Source: Paeniglutamicibacter terrestris (lineage in GTDB: Bacteria > Actinomycetota > Actinomycetes > Actinomycetales > Micrococcaceae). Taken from it: 64,000 nt of DNA. A program made the translations under genes and the position numbers. The DNA lies in the NCBI RefSeq assembly GCF_012271785.1, contig NZ_JAAWVT010000004.1:124001-188000 (forward strand), in the 5' to 3' direction. Under the pieces are notes generated by a model. That model ran no database searches and was not told where the DNA came from. It saw only the letters and a program-made list of their open reading frames with translations. Shown piece by piece: positions 22,933 to 38,634 of this stretch. Numbering within the stretch: position 1 is the first letter of the stretch; each line of letters opens with the position of its first letter.

Positions 22933-23016
22933 GGAGGATAGGGGATTTGAACCCCTGAGGGCGTTAACCCAACACGCGTTCCAGGCGTGCGCCATAGGCC
23001 GCTAGGCGAATCCTCC
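22933..23016 (-). tRNA. tRNA-Ser, anticodon GGA
   Basis: The minus strand gives an 84-base cloverleaf: acceptor stem GGAGGAT with ATCCTCC, anticodon stem CACGC/GCGTG around loop CTGGAAC (anticodon GGA, plus-strand 22980-22982), a long variable arm typical of tRNA-Ser, and T-loop GGTTCAAATC. The 3' CCA is not encoded. Prophage genes lie directly beyond its 3' end, consistent with integration into the 3' part of the gene while restoring it. Confidence 0.95.
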
Positions 23017-23209
23017 AGCTTGCTCCAAAGAGCAGGTTCTAGCATAGCGGACATTTTTGGTGACAACTAATCGGCATCAAAACACCCCGTCCGAATAACC
23101 TTGCGGCCAAAGCGCCACCTTCCCCCACACCACTCCAGACGAAAGTTCTCGATTCCACAGTTAGCACCGGAAATGAATCACACCTAGTTGCCCCGCGCTG
23201 TACTGGAAC

Positions 23210-24772
23210 ATGGGTAAGTTCGCCGAACATCAAAGCATTTCAGGGCCCGAGGATTGCGGCGCCCCACCACCCGGAGCTCGATACTATGCTGGGCTGGATG
23301 GTGCATGGACAGCCTGCATCGAGGGACAACTAGAACGAAATCCCCTGATGCTGGCCGTTGCGAAGCTCACATCGATGCAATGCCCCCAAAACCCGGGCCA
23401 AGGCCTCATTCAGCTCCGAGAACTTGGCCGGATCAGGGCGATGCTCGACGGATTGGAATCAACGTTGCTGGCCGACACCAGCGAGATGGTGCAACGCGGC
23501 ATGCCCACGCCCCTGTCGGAAGAGAACCCCACACTTTTTGATTACAAGCGGGAGATCGAGGAGCACGGGTATCCCGTCTCGGGCGCAGATCAGGACCTCA
23601 ACCGATCGTCCTTTGTCGCGGAGGCCGCGATGGCAACCCGGACCTCCGAGCGGTCCACGTTCAACCGCTTGGCCGTGGCCCAGGGCCTGCGCTATGTTCA
23701 CGAGCGCTCGCTCTTCGCCTTGTACACAGGGAAAATTACCGGCCGCACGGCGGCCACGTTGGTGAAACAGACCCGCGGCATCCCCCGAGCAACCGCCCAA
23801 CAGATCGAGGCAAGTCTGCTGCCCACCGCAACCACAGCTTCGGACGCAGCGATGGCGCTGCGCATCAAGCGGGCACGCGACCGTTTGCATCCTCAGCCCG
23901 TGGCCGATCGTCGATCCCGAGCAGAAATGGGACGGTCCCTGTTGTGGTGGCCTGAAGAAGACGGAATGGCAGTATTGCAGGCCTACTTGCCGGCAGAGGA
24001 CGTGCTGACGATCTTCAACACGGTCTCGACCCATGCAAATTTGCTGCTCTCCAGCGAACAGAAACGCCCTCTTGGCCAGCTCCGTGCCGACGTGTTCCGA
24101 GATTCCCTCATCGATGGCTGGCCAGGTCAGCCGAGGAGGAAACCTGCTTTATTTGTGGGACTGACCATTCCGGCGTTGGAACTCCTCACCAACCCCGAAC
24201 GGGGCATCGCCAATTTAGAGGGCTACGGGCCGATCCCGCTCGGTGTTGCCATGAAGCTCGCCGTGAAGGCGCCCGCGCTCAAGCCGATACTGACTGACCC
24301 ATGGACCGGCTCAATCTTGGATCTGGGCCGCAAGCGCTACAAACCGTCAAAAGCCTTGCGTGATTTTTTGCGTGTCAGGGACGAGCACTGCCGCTTTCCG
24401 GGTTGCCGACGTCCCCCCGCGCTCTCCGAATTTGACCATATAGACGAGTGGAGTCGGGGCGGGGAAACCTCGGTTCACAATGCGCAGCTCTTGTGCAAAA
24501 GGCATCAGATCTACAAGCACGTGTTGGGCTGGCAGGTCGTCCATCTTGGCAACGGTTCGCTGCAGTGGCGCACGCCCCATGGCGTGACTCAGCTGGAGCT
24601 ACCCGACGGCTTGCTCTATCCACGTCCATTGAATCCAGACTCGCCGCCGATCCAGTTAATGCTCCCCGGAGTCAGCATCGATGCCCCCACGCGGCGCCTC
24701 CTCGGCTGGGATGAAACAGATAATATTCCGGGATTTCCGGAGCCTCCAGCTGGCCCCGAAGAGGTGCCGTGA
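23210..24772 (+). CDS. DUF222/HNH endonuclease-domain protein (13E12 type)
   Basis: Encodes 520 residues from ATG 23210. Residues 60-330 resemble DUF222 (helical, with LDGLESTLLADTSEMVQRG and ARDRLHPQPVADRRSRAEMG). Residues 385-435 are an HNH motif: DEHCRFPGCRRPPALSEFDH with His410 in FDHIDEW, then NAQLLCKRHQIYKH. Such genes occur in many copies in actinobacteria and may be mobile. The target is unknown. It is the first chromosomal gene beyond the prophage, and a second family member lies at 46353. Confidence 0.85.
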   Translation: MGKFAEHQSISGPEDCGAPPPGARYYAGLDGAWTACIEGQLERNPLMLAVAKLTSMQCPQNPGQGLIQLRELGRIRAMLDGLESTLLADTSEMVQRGMPTPLSEENPTLFDYKREIEEHGYPVSGADQDLNRSSFVAEAAMATRTSERSTFNRLAVAQGLRYVHERSLFALYTGKITGRTAATLVKQTRGIPRATAQQIEASLLPTATTASDAAMALRIKRARDRLHPQPVADRRSRAEMGRSLLWWPEEDGMAVLQAYLPAEDVLTIFNTVSTHANLLLSSEQKRPLGQLRADVFRDSLIDGWPGQPRRKPALFVGLTIPALELLTNPERGIANLEGYGPIPLGVAMKLAVKAPALKPILTDPWTGSILDLGRKRYKPSKALRDFLRVRDEHCRFPGCRRPPALSEFDHIDEWSRGGETSVHNAQLLCKRHQIYKHVLGWQVVHLGNGSLQWRTPHGVTQLELPDGLLYPRPLNPDSPPIQLMLPGVSIDAPTRRLLGWDETDNIPGFPEPPAGPEEVP

Positions 24773-24792
24773 GTGGCTCCAAGAAAGTGGAT

Positions 24793-24822
24793 TTCGGGGC
24801 AGGGGCCTACCTCGGGTAGACT
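24793..24822 (+). promoter_or_regulatory. Promoter of the SRP RNA
   Basis: A TAGACT -10 element (24817-24822) lies 7 bases before the first base of the SRP RNA, with TTCGGG as a plausible -35 at 18 bp. The exact spacing to the RNA start supports it, though the -35 is weak. Confidence 0.5.
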
Positions 24823-24829
24823 ACTTGTC

Positions 24830-24917
24830 GGCCCCTCATGTGGTGTCATCCTGTTGAACTCCCCCAGGACCGGAAGGTAGCAAGGGTAGATGGGCTCTGG
24901 CAGGTGCATGAGGGGCC
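24830..24917 (+). ncRNA. ffs: Signal recognition particle RNA, small bacterial (4.5S) type
   Basis: GGCCCCTCATG at the 5' end pairs with CATGAGGGGCC at the 3' end. The apical domain holds the conserved CAGGACCGGAAGGTAGCAAG core with its GGAA tetraloop and asymmetric loops that bind Ffh. At about 88 bases it is the short form without an Alu domain. It acts with Ffh in targeting membrane proteins. T-rich sequence follows. Placement just upstream of dnaX is common in actinobacteria. Confidence 0.95.
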
Positions 24918-24985
24918 TTTACTATCTGCCCGGGGAATTGATGACCGATTTCTTCGCGGAGCCGAAGGGCGAAAAGGAGTAGTTC

Positions 24986-25902
24986 ATGGGTGCCGGACGG
25001 TTTGCCCCCAGCCCGTCAGGGGAACTGCATCTTGGTAACCTCCGAACGGCGATCTTGGCCTGGCTTTTCGCCCGTTCAACCCACCGCACGTTCCTGATGC
25101 GGGTCGAGGATCTTGACCGGGCCCGCGCCGGCGCCGAATCCCTCCAGCTTGCCGACCTCGCGGCCATGGGACTTTCCTGGGACGGCGAGATCGTCAGGCA
25201 ATCCGAACGTTCCGAGCTTTATGCCCAGGCCATCTCGGACCTGCGCATTCGAGGCCTGCTCTATGAATGTTTCTGCACCCGTCGCGACATCGCCGAAGCT
25301 TCCAGCGCTCCGCATGGCGCCCCCGGCACCTACCCCGGGACTTGCCGAAACCTCACTGAGGCGGATCAAGCCGCAAAGCGCGAGTTGCGCCCGTCCGCCC
25401 TTCGACTGCGTACCGAGGTGGACAGCTTCACGGTCCACGACGAGTTGCACGGTTCATATACGGGCGTCGTTGATGACTTTGTGGTGCTGCGCAACGATGA
25501 GGTCCCTGCCTACAATTTGGCAGTGGTCGTTGATGATGGGGCGCAAAACATCGATCAGGTTGTCCGTGGCGATGACCTACTTTCCTCAGCCCCACGGCAG
25601 TCGTACTTGGCGCAGCTACTGGGCTACCAGCCGCCAACGTATGCCCATGTCCCGCTGGCACTGAACGCCGAGGGAAGACGTCTGGCCAAACGTGATGGTG
25701 CCGTCACGCTGGCCCAGCTGGCGGCATCGGGCATCAACGTAGAATCCGCCCGGGCCATGATTCTTACCTCACTGGGCTTGCCCACGGGCTCGCTTCAGGA
25801 GGCGCTGACGGCCTTTGACCCCGCATTATTGCCCACCGACCCGTGGGTATTCTCAACCGATCCGAATGCCGTTGGCACCGGAAAACCGATAGGGTGGCCA
25901 TC

Positions 25903-25906
<4 letters not shown>
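24986..25906 (+). CDS. gluQ: Glutamyl-Q tRNA(Asp) synthetase
   Basis: Encodes 306 residues; AAAAGGAG precedes ATG 24986. It is a GluRS-like class I catalytic core without the anticodon-binding domain: RFAPSPSGELHLGNLRTA with the HIGH-type signature at residues 15-18, zinc ligand candidates in YECFCTRRD and a later Cys (TCRNL), and a KMSKS-like LAKRDGA at Lys235. It activates glutamate and attaches it to queuosine of tRNA-Asp. Alignment with full GluRS ends near residue 290, the expected size. Its TGA overlaps the GTG of dnaX. Confidence 0.9.
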
Positions 25907-29331
<3,425 letters not shown>

Positions 29332-29423
29332 TCCACCCACGTCTAGCGTCGGAGTGAGCGTGTAGTGTCTGCTTCACGGTACGTAATTGCAAGGAACAGC
29401 AAGATTAGGCAGTGTGAATCCAA

Positions 29424-30086
29424 GTGTACGAAGGCGCAGTTCAGGAACTGATTGACGAATTGGGCAGGCTCCCGGGCATCGGCCCCAAGTCGGCCCAGCG
29501 CATTGCCTTCCACATCCTGGAGGCGGACGCCGAGGACATGAAGCGCCTCTCCGAGGCCATCTCCGTGGTCAAGGAACGCGTGAAGTTCTGCACCATCTGC
29601 TTCAACGTCTCGGAGGCCGAGACCTGCACCTTGTGCCGCGACGAACGCCGCAGTGATGAGATCATCTGTGTGGTTGAGGAGTCGAAGGACGTGGTGGCCA
29701 TCGAGCGTTCCCGCGCCTTTAACGGGAGGTACCACGTGCTGGGCGGAGCGATCAATCCGATTAATGGCATCGGCCCGGAGCAGCTGCACATCCGTGAACT
29801 GATCACCCGCTTGGGCGACGAGCGCATCACCGAGATCATTCTGGCCACCGACCCGAACCTCGAGGGCGAGGCCACCGCCACCTATTTGGTGCGCACGCTG
29901 CGTCCACTGGGCATCAAGATCTCCCGCTTGGCCTCCGGCCTGCCGGTGGGCGGGGACCTCGAGTACGCCGACGAGGTCACCCTGGCCCGTGCCATCGAGG
30001 GCCGCCGCAATACCGCTCCGACGGCCCCCGTCGCTCCCCTGGTGCGCACCCCACGCACCACCTCGGAACCGATTTCCGCTTCCTAG
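29424..30086 (+). CDS. recR: Recombination mediator RecR
   Basis: Encodes 220 residues from GTG 29424, the first possible start after an in-frame TGA at 29415. It has the helix-hairpin-helix [20 protein letters not shown], a C4 zinc finger (CTICFN and CTLCRD) and a Toprim domain with [14 protein letters not shown]. It acts with RecO and RecF in loading RecA. About 20 extra residues at the C-terminus ([20 protein letters not shown]) exceed the usual 200. The ybaB gene often found between dnaX and recR is absent; only 92 bases separate them. Confidence 0.95.
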   Translation: MYEGAVQELIDELGRLPGIGPKSAQRIAFHILEADAEDMKRLSEAISVVKERVKFCTICFNVSEAETCTLCRDERRSDEIICVVEESKDVVAIERSRAFNGRYHVLGGAINPINGIGPEQLHIRELITRLGDERITEIILATDPNLEGEATATYLVRTLRPLGIKISRLASGLPVGGDLEYADEVTLARAIEGRRNTAPTAPVAPLVRTPRTTSEPISAS

Positions 30087-30114
30087 GCAGCCCCGCTGGG
30101 CGCGCCCTACTTCG

Positions 30115-33536
<3,422 letters not shown>

Positions 33537-33582
33537 GTTTTTCTCCCTTGGTTAGCTAGTGTTCCGTGAATTGTGCTGATTT

Positions 33583-35463
33583 TTATGCTTCGTTGCCGCG
33601 GGCCGGACAGCGACCCTCGACATCACAGGCGTCCGTGCAGTCGTGTTTGGTCACCAGTTCGAAGGGCACGCCGCCATGTTCGTCAACCGCGGTCCGAATG
33701 GCCCGTTCGACGACCGAGTCCGCCAACTTCTTGCGCAAAGCCAACGGGTCACGACGCAGGTCCTTGACCAGTGCAATGCACAGGATGAACATGACAACGG
33801 CAAAGGGTAGTGCGGAGACGATCGTGATATTTTTTAGTCCGTTCAGCGCCTGCCCGGGATCATCTCCACCGGCCAGCAGCATGATTGCTGCCACCGCGCC
33901 GGTCAACACGCCCCAGAAAATGACCACACCCTTCGCCGGCTCCATGCGTCCATTGGTACTGAGGGAGCCCATAACGATCGAGGCCGAATCGGCACCCGTG
34001 ACGAAGAAGATGCCCACCAACACCATGCCGAGGATGGCGATAGCCAACGTCACGCCGGGAGAAACTCCCAAGTGCTGAATCAGGTCGAACATGGCGCCCT
34101 CGAAGTTGATAGAAGGTGTCCCATCGACCATTGTCACCATCGAACCGGTGGCCCCATTGGAAGCTTCCGCCTGGAGCTGGACGTCAAATGCTGCTCCGCC
34201 GAAGATCGAGAACCAGATCACCGACACCAGGCTCGGAACCAACAGCACGCCGGTAACAAATTGGCGGATAGTACGTCCGCGGCTAATTCGTGCGATGAAC
34301 ATGCCCACGAACGGCGCCCAAGATACCCACCATGCCCAGTAGAAGATGGTCCAGCTGGACATCCATTCCCGAACAGCTTCGTCGCCGGCCGATTCGGTGC
34401 GCGAAGCCATGGTGGGTAGATCTCGGACAAAGTCACCAATGGCCGAAGGGATCAGATTAAGAATCAGCAACGTGGGCCCCAGCACGAAGACCAGTACCGC
34501 CAGCAGCAAGGCCAGGACCATGTTGATGTTCGACAGCCATTGAATGCCGCGGGAAATGCCCGAGATGGCGGAGAGCACAAAGGCGACGGTCAGTATCGTG
34601 ATGACCCCGACCAGCACGGGCGAACCGACTTTTCCTACCCAGCCATTAAATTCAACGCCGCTGGCGATTTGCATGGCCCCGAGACCCAGTGAGGCGGCAG
34701 TGCCAAAAAGCGTGGCGAAGATGGCCAAGATGTTGACAATTTTGCCCGCGGGACCGTCGACCTTAGCCCCGAATAACGAGGTGAAAGCCGAGGAGATCAG
34801 CTGACGACGTCCGAGCCGGAAGGTGGAGTACGCCATCGCTATGCCGACCACCGCGAACATCGCCCACGGGTGGATACTCCAGTGGAAGATGGAGGTTGCC
34901 ATGGCCGTCTGGATGGCCTCGGGGGTGCTCCCATCTACAGTTCCCGGTGGCGGGGAGACATAGTGATAAAGAGGTTCGGCAACGCCGTAGAAGACCAGTC
35001 CGATGCCCATTCCGGCACTGAACATCATGGATATCCAGGAGATAGTGCGGAATTCGGGTTTCTCACCGTCGCGGCCCAATGGGATGTTTCCGAATCGTCC
35101 CAGCGCCAGCCACAGCACGAAAATTACGAAGAAGGAGGCCAAGGAGACAAAGAACCAGCCAGTGTTTTCGGTGACCCAGGAGAGCGCCGCGTTAGAGGCG
35201 GACGAGAGAGAATCGGTGTTTACTAGCCCCCAGATGACAAAGGCGAGCGCAAACACCCCAGCAACACCAAAGGTCACTTTGTCCAAACCCTCGGGCAATC
35301 GCGGAATCATGCGAGTTGCCTTCCGCTCCAATTCGCTGTCCTTTAACTCCTGCAGAATCGCGGTGTCATCGGGAGGTGGAAGCACCGTTTCCGGGTCTTC
35401 AGCCAGTTCTGTGTCCGGGCCGTCCGGTTCGTCGGACATGTGTTCGTCGGTGTTCACTGCCAT
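33583..35463 (-). CDS. BCCT-family glycine betaine/choline transporter
   Basis: Encodes 626 residues with about 12 membrane segments. The family signatures GMGIGLVFYGVAEPLYHYVS and FYWAWWVSWAPFVGMFIARI are present, including the Trp-rich substrate segment. A 50-residue acidic N-terminal tail and a C-terminal cytoplasmic tail with Cys-rich CTDACDVEGRC are seen. In BetP-like members the tails sense osmotic stress. Context with demethylation genes suggests betaine uptake for catabolism, perhaps also osmoprotection. First gene of the leftward operon, 46 bases before purU. Confidence 0.9.
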   Translation of the reverse strand: MAVNTDEHMSDEPDGPDTELAEDPETVLPPPDDTAILQELKDSELERKATRMIPRLPEGLDKVTFGVAGVFALAFVIWGLVNTDSLSSASNAALSWVTENTGWFFVSLASFFVIFVLWLALGRFGNIPLGRDGEKPEFRTISWISMMFSAGMGIGLVFYGVAEPLYHYVSPPPGTVDGSTPEAIQTAMATSIFHWSIHPWAMFAVVGIAMAYSTFRLGRRQLISSAFTSLFGAKVDGPAGKIVNILAIFATLFGTAASLGLGAMQIASGVEFNGWVGKVGSPVLVGVITILTVAFVLSAISGISRGIQWLSNINMVLALLLAVLVFVLGPTLLILNLIPSAIGDFVRDLPTMASRTESAGDEAVREWMSSWTIFYWAWWVSWAPFVGMFIARISRGRTIRQFVTGVLLVPSLVSVIWFSIFGGAAFDVQLQAEASNGATGSMVTMVDGTPSINFEGAMFDLIQHLGVSPGVTLAIAILGMVLVGIFFVTGADSASIVMGSLSTNGRMEPAKGVVIFWGVLTGAVAAIMLLAGGDDPGQALNGLKNITIVSALPFAVVMFILCIALVKDLRRDPLALRKKLADSVVERAIRTAVDEHGGVPFELVTKHDCTDACDVEGRCPARGNEA

Positions 35464-36235
35464 GGGATTTTCCTTTGACTGGGGATGCGAGTTGCGTCTT
35501 TGGAGCCAGGTGGTGCCGTGGGGTGGAAGCGATGCGCCTTTCGCCGGGTTGTTGTTCGGGCAGAGGGGTCAGTTGTTGGGAGGTTTTTCAATTCACGATT
35601 GCTGCATCGTCCGCAGGGTTCTTATTGATGAAAACGAACGGCAAAGTCGGGGCGGTATTTTGCCCGAGCTCCTCGGTCCGCAAGCAAACTGTCGTGGCTC
35701 GCATTTAGTCGGAGGCTATATCGACTGCACTCCAGATCTTCTGCCCGTGAGCTGTGACTCAGCCTGCATCCGCTACCTCGCACTCGTCTCGTCCGTTTCC
35801 AAAGCTGGTGGGGCATCAAAAGTGGTCAAATAGTTTCGCATAAATCAACAGCATGCGTCTCGAGCAACAATCGTGGCTCACGTCACGAACAAAAGTCAAG
35901 GGTTTTTTGGCCCATGAAGCGGGCGTGCAAAATAAGACGATCGTCATGCTGGAAAAATAATCGCTCGACCCCTCAACCAGGGATGCGACTTCACCTGGGG
36001 CTGGGATATCGCCCCAGGAATCGCTGGGTAAACCCCTCCGAGCAGCCCCACAGAGACTTCGGCCGCCATGATTTTATCGATGCGATTCCGTGCCTCTCGA
36101 CGGAGACATCCACGTCAAAGAGCCACACCGGATACTGGGTAACGAGCCCCCGGCAGCATCGCGTGATTTTCATCCTGGGGGCACCGCACCCCCGACTTGA
36201 CTAGTAAGCAAGGGTGAACCTCTCGGCACGAGTCC
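35464..36235. other. 772-base region without a convincing gene
   Basis: Between the BCCT gene start and the LysR gene stop I see no reading frame with a good ribosome binding site or recognisable product. The region should contain the promoter of the BCCT-purU-dmgO operon. It includes a GGGGGCACCGCACCCCC hairpin near 36178, downstream of the LysR gene and without a T-run. The composition is less GC-rich than flanking genes. Confidence 0.5.
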
Positions 36236-37183
36236 CTAGACTTCCTCTTCCAACCGTTCTGTGAGGATTCGCTTCGCCCGGGCTTGCAAGATGCCGAGGG
36301 ATTCCTTGATGAGTGGTGAGTCGATACTGCCCTTGCGCACAGCCGCGACAATCCTGCGTCTGGGCTGTCCCTGCCCCGAGATGCGCAGGCGAGTCACGTT
36401 CTCGGCACTTCCGATGCGTGCCAAGCGGGGCAGCAGGCCCACGCCCATTCCCGCGCCGACAAAGGCGATCTGGGTCTCCCACTCGACGGCTTCATGAGCA
36501 ATCCGCGGAGTCACACCGACTGCCGTGAAGGCGGCGGCGAACAGGGAATGATAGGTCGACCCAGGAGCTTCGGTAATCCACGGCTCCGTCGCCAACTCTT
36601 CGAGCGTCACCGTTTCACGTGCGGCTAAGCGATGATCGGAAGGAAGGATCACATCCAGTGGATCGTTCAGCAGGGTCGTCTGCTCGAAGCGTGGATCTTC
36701 CTCAACGTGCGTCTCGGATTGCATGGCAACAATAACCGCTAGGTCGATTCGCTCGGCAACGAGCAAATCGAAGCAGCGATCTGGATTCGCCTCGAGTACC
36801 TGCACTTCCACCAAGGGACGTGACTTCCGCAGAGCCGCCGCCAACGGCGCGAGCAATTGAGCGGCCGCGGTGGAAAAACCGCCAAGCCCAAAATGGGACT
36901 GCACCTGGTCTCCAGCCTCCAGAGCGGCGGCCCGCAGCTGCTCCCATTCCGTGATCAACGCGTCGGAGCCCGCCACCATGAATCGGCCGGTGGCCGTCAG
37001 CCGTACACCCCGCCCGTCCTTCGTGAGCAACTGCATTCCGAGCACACGCTGCAGTTCTCGCAGCTGCGCGGAGACCGCCGAAGGCGAGTAGCCCGTGAGC
37101 TCGGCGGTTGCCCCAACGGTGCCGCATCGAGCGAACACTCTGAGCGTGGTGAGTCGTGGATCGATCATGCACATATTGTGCAC
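36236..37183 (-). CDS. LysR-family transcriptional regulator
   Basis: Encodes about 315 residues. The N-terminal winged helix reads RLTTLRVFARCGTVGATAEL then TGYSPSAVSAQLRELQRVLG, followed by the effector-binding domain (DLAVIVAMQSE, LLNDPLDVILPSDHRLAARE). The start is uncertain: GTG 37183 fits GGAGGT best, but ATG 37174 and 37168 are possible. It is divergent from gbcA, so it probably controls gbcA-gbcB, with betaine or dimethylglycine as a possible signal. Known Gbc regulators in Pseudomonas are AraC-type (GbdR), so control here would differ. Confidence 0.85.
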   Translation of the reverse strand: MHNMCMIDPRLTTLRVFARCGTVGATAELTGYSPSAVSAQLRELQRVLGMQLLTKDGRGVRLTATGRFMVAGSDALITEWEQLRAAALEAGDQVQSHFGLGGFSTAAAQLLAPLAAALRKSRPLVEVQVLEANPDRCFDLLVAERIDLAVIVAMQSETHVEEDPRFEQTTLLNDPLDVILPSDHRLAARETVTLEELATEPWITEAPGSTYHSLFAAAFTAVGVTPRIAHEAVEWETQIAFVGAGMGVGLLPRLARIGSAENVTRLRISGQGQPRRRIVAAVRKGSIDSPLIKESLGILQARAKRILTERLEEEV

Positions 37184-37329
37184 CATTACCTCCACAATCT
37201 TGCGCTTTTATTGCAGGTCGGGGATCCCTAATCTCAGGAGTAGAACGATTTCAACGGCTCCTAATGCAACGACGCTCGACACCGCTGCGGGGCAATCTAT
37301 CTATTCCATTCCTCCGAGGAGTAAACACC

Positions 37330-38634
37330 ATGGCTGCTTCAGTGAACGTGCCAGTTAATTCACGCGGCAAACTCGCGTCGTCATTAACTGCGCAGCAGCT
37401 CGCCGAGATCACCGAACTGTTCGAATACCGACGCGAAGGCTACTCCCTCGACGCACCGTTCTACACCGATCAGACGATCTTCAGCATCGATATGCAGGCC
37501 ATCTTCGGCCAGCACTGGATCTTTGCCGCGAGCGTTGCAGAACTCCCGGAGCCCGGTGACTACGTGACTCTTGATTACGGGCCCTACTCCTTGATCGTGC
37601 TGCGCAATGACGATGGCGGAGTGAACGTCATGCACAACGTATGCCGCCACCGCGGAGCCCGGGTCCTCACCAAGTCCACCGGGACCACCGGCAACTTGGT
37701 CTGCGGCTATCACTCCTGGACCTACTCACCCAATGGCGATTTGATTCATGCCTCCGCCCCCGGTGAAACCAAATTCGACAAGAGCTGCTTCGGCCTCAAG
37801 CGCGCCCACAGCCGCGTCGACGCCGGACTCATCTTCGTCTGCATCGCCGATGAACCTCCGGCAGACTTCGACGATACCGCGAAGATTTTTGAGCCCTACC
37901 TTGCACCCCACGATCTGTCGAAGTCGAAGATTGCCTACCAGCAGAACATCATTGAAGAGGGCAACTGGAAGCTCGTCATGGAGAATAACCGGGAGTGCTA
38001 CCACTGCGATGGGCACCCGGAACTCGCCTGCTCCCTCTTTCCCACTTGGGGCCTGACGGAGGGCCTCATCCCACCCCACCTTGAAGAGGTGTGGGACCGC
38101 AACAAGGCGGCCCAAGCCGCACTCGAAGATCGTTGCCGGCGCTACGGCCTTCCCTTTGAGGTCGTGGAGGAGCTCGACACCCGCGTGGCCGGGATTCGTA
38201 TCTCACGCGAATCCCTCGACGGTGATGGCGAATCGTTCTCGCCAGACGGGCACCGGCTCTCTAAGAAACTGCTCGGGGACCTGCGCGACTTCCGGCTCGG
38301 TCGCTGCTCAATGCACCTGCAACCCAATAGCTGGTTCCACTTCCTCGGTGACCACGTCGTCACGTTCGCCGTATTCCCCGTTAATGAGCACCAAACCCTG
38401 GTGCGCACCACCTGGTTGGTGGCCGACGACGCCGTCGAAGGCAAGGATTACGACCTCGAGAAGCTCACCCACACCTGGAAGCAGACGAACCTGCAGGACA
38501 AGGCGTTCGTGGAGCTGTGCCAGAAGGGCGCGAGCAGCCCGGTCTACGAGCCAGGCCCTTACATGAAGAGTGAATACCAGGTCGAGGCATTCATCAACTG
38601 GTACATCCAGCGCGTGCAGGAGCACTTGGCATGA
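37330..38634 (+). CDS. gbcA: Glycine betaine demethylase, Rieske oxygenase subunit
   Basis: Encodes 434 residues; GAGGAG lies 9 bases before ATG 37330. The Rieske [2Fe-2S] site is Cys105, His107, Cys125 and His128 (NVCRHRGARV and LVCGYHSWTY). The mononuclear iron segment ENNRECYHCDGHPEL provides His225 and His229. It oxidises one methyl of glycine betaine, releasing formaldehyde and dimethylglycine. The partner reductase is the next gene (ATGA overlap). Other quaternary amines such as stachydrine are possible substrates, but dmgO nearby favours betaine. Confidence 0.88.
   Translation: MAASVNVPVNSRGKLASSLTAQQLAEITELFEYRREGYSLDAPFYTDQTIFSIDMQAIFGQHWIFAASVAELPEPGDYVTLDYGPYSLIVLRNDDGGVNVMHNVCRHRGARVLTKSTGTTGNLVCGYHSWTYSPNGDLIHASAPGETKFDKSCFGLKRAHSRVDAGLIFVCIADEPPADFDDTAKIFEPYLAPHDLSKSKIAYQQNIIEEGNWKLVMENNRECYHCDGHPELACSLFPTWGLTEGLIPPHLEEVWDRNKAAQAALEDRCRRYGLPFEVVEELDTRVAGIRISRESLDGDGESFSPDGHRLSKKLLGDLRDFRLGRCSMHLQPNSWFHFLGDHVVTFAVFPVNEHQTLVRTTWLVADDAVEGKDYDLEKLTHTWKQTNLQDKAFVELCQKGASSPVYEPGPYMKSEYQVEAFINWYIQRVQEHLA

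Noticed and set aside
35914-36204. 96-residue plus-strand frame in the gap upstream of the BCCT gene
   Set aside because: The Arg/Pro/Ser-rich product and lack of a start signal point to chance open sequence.
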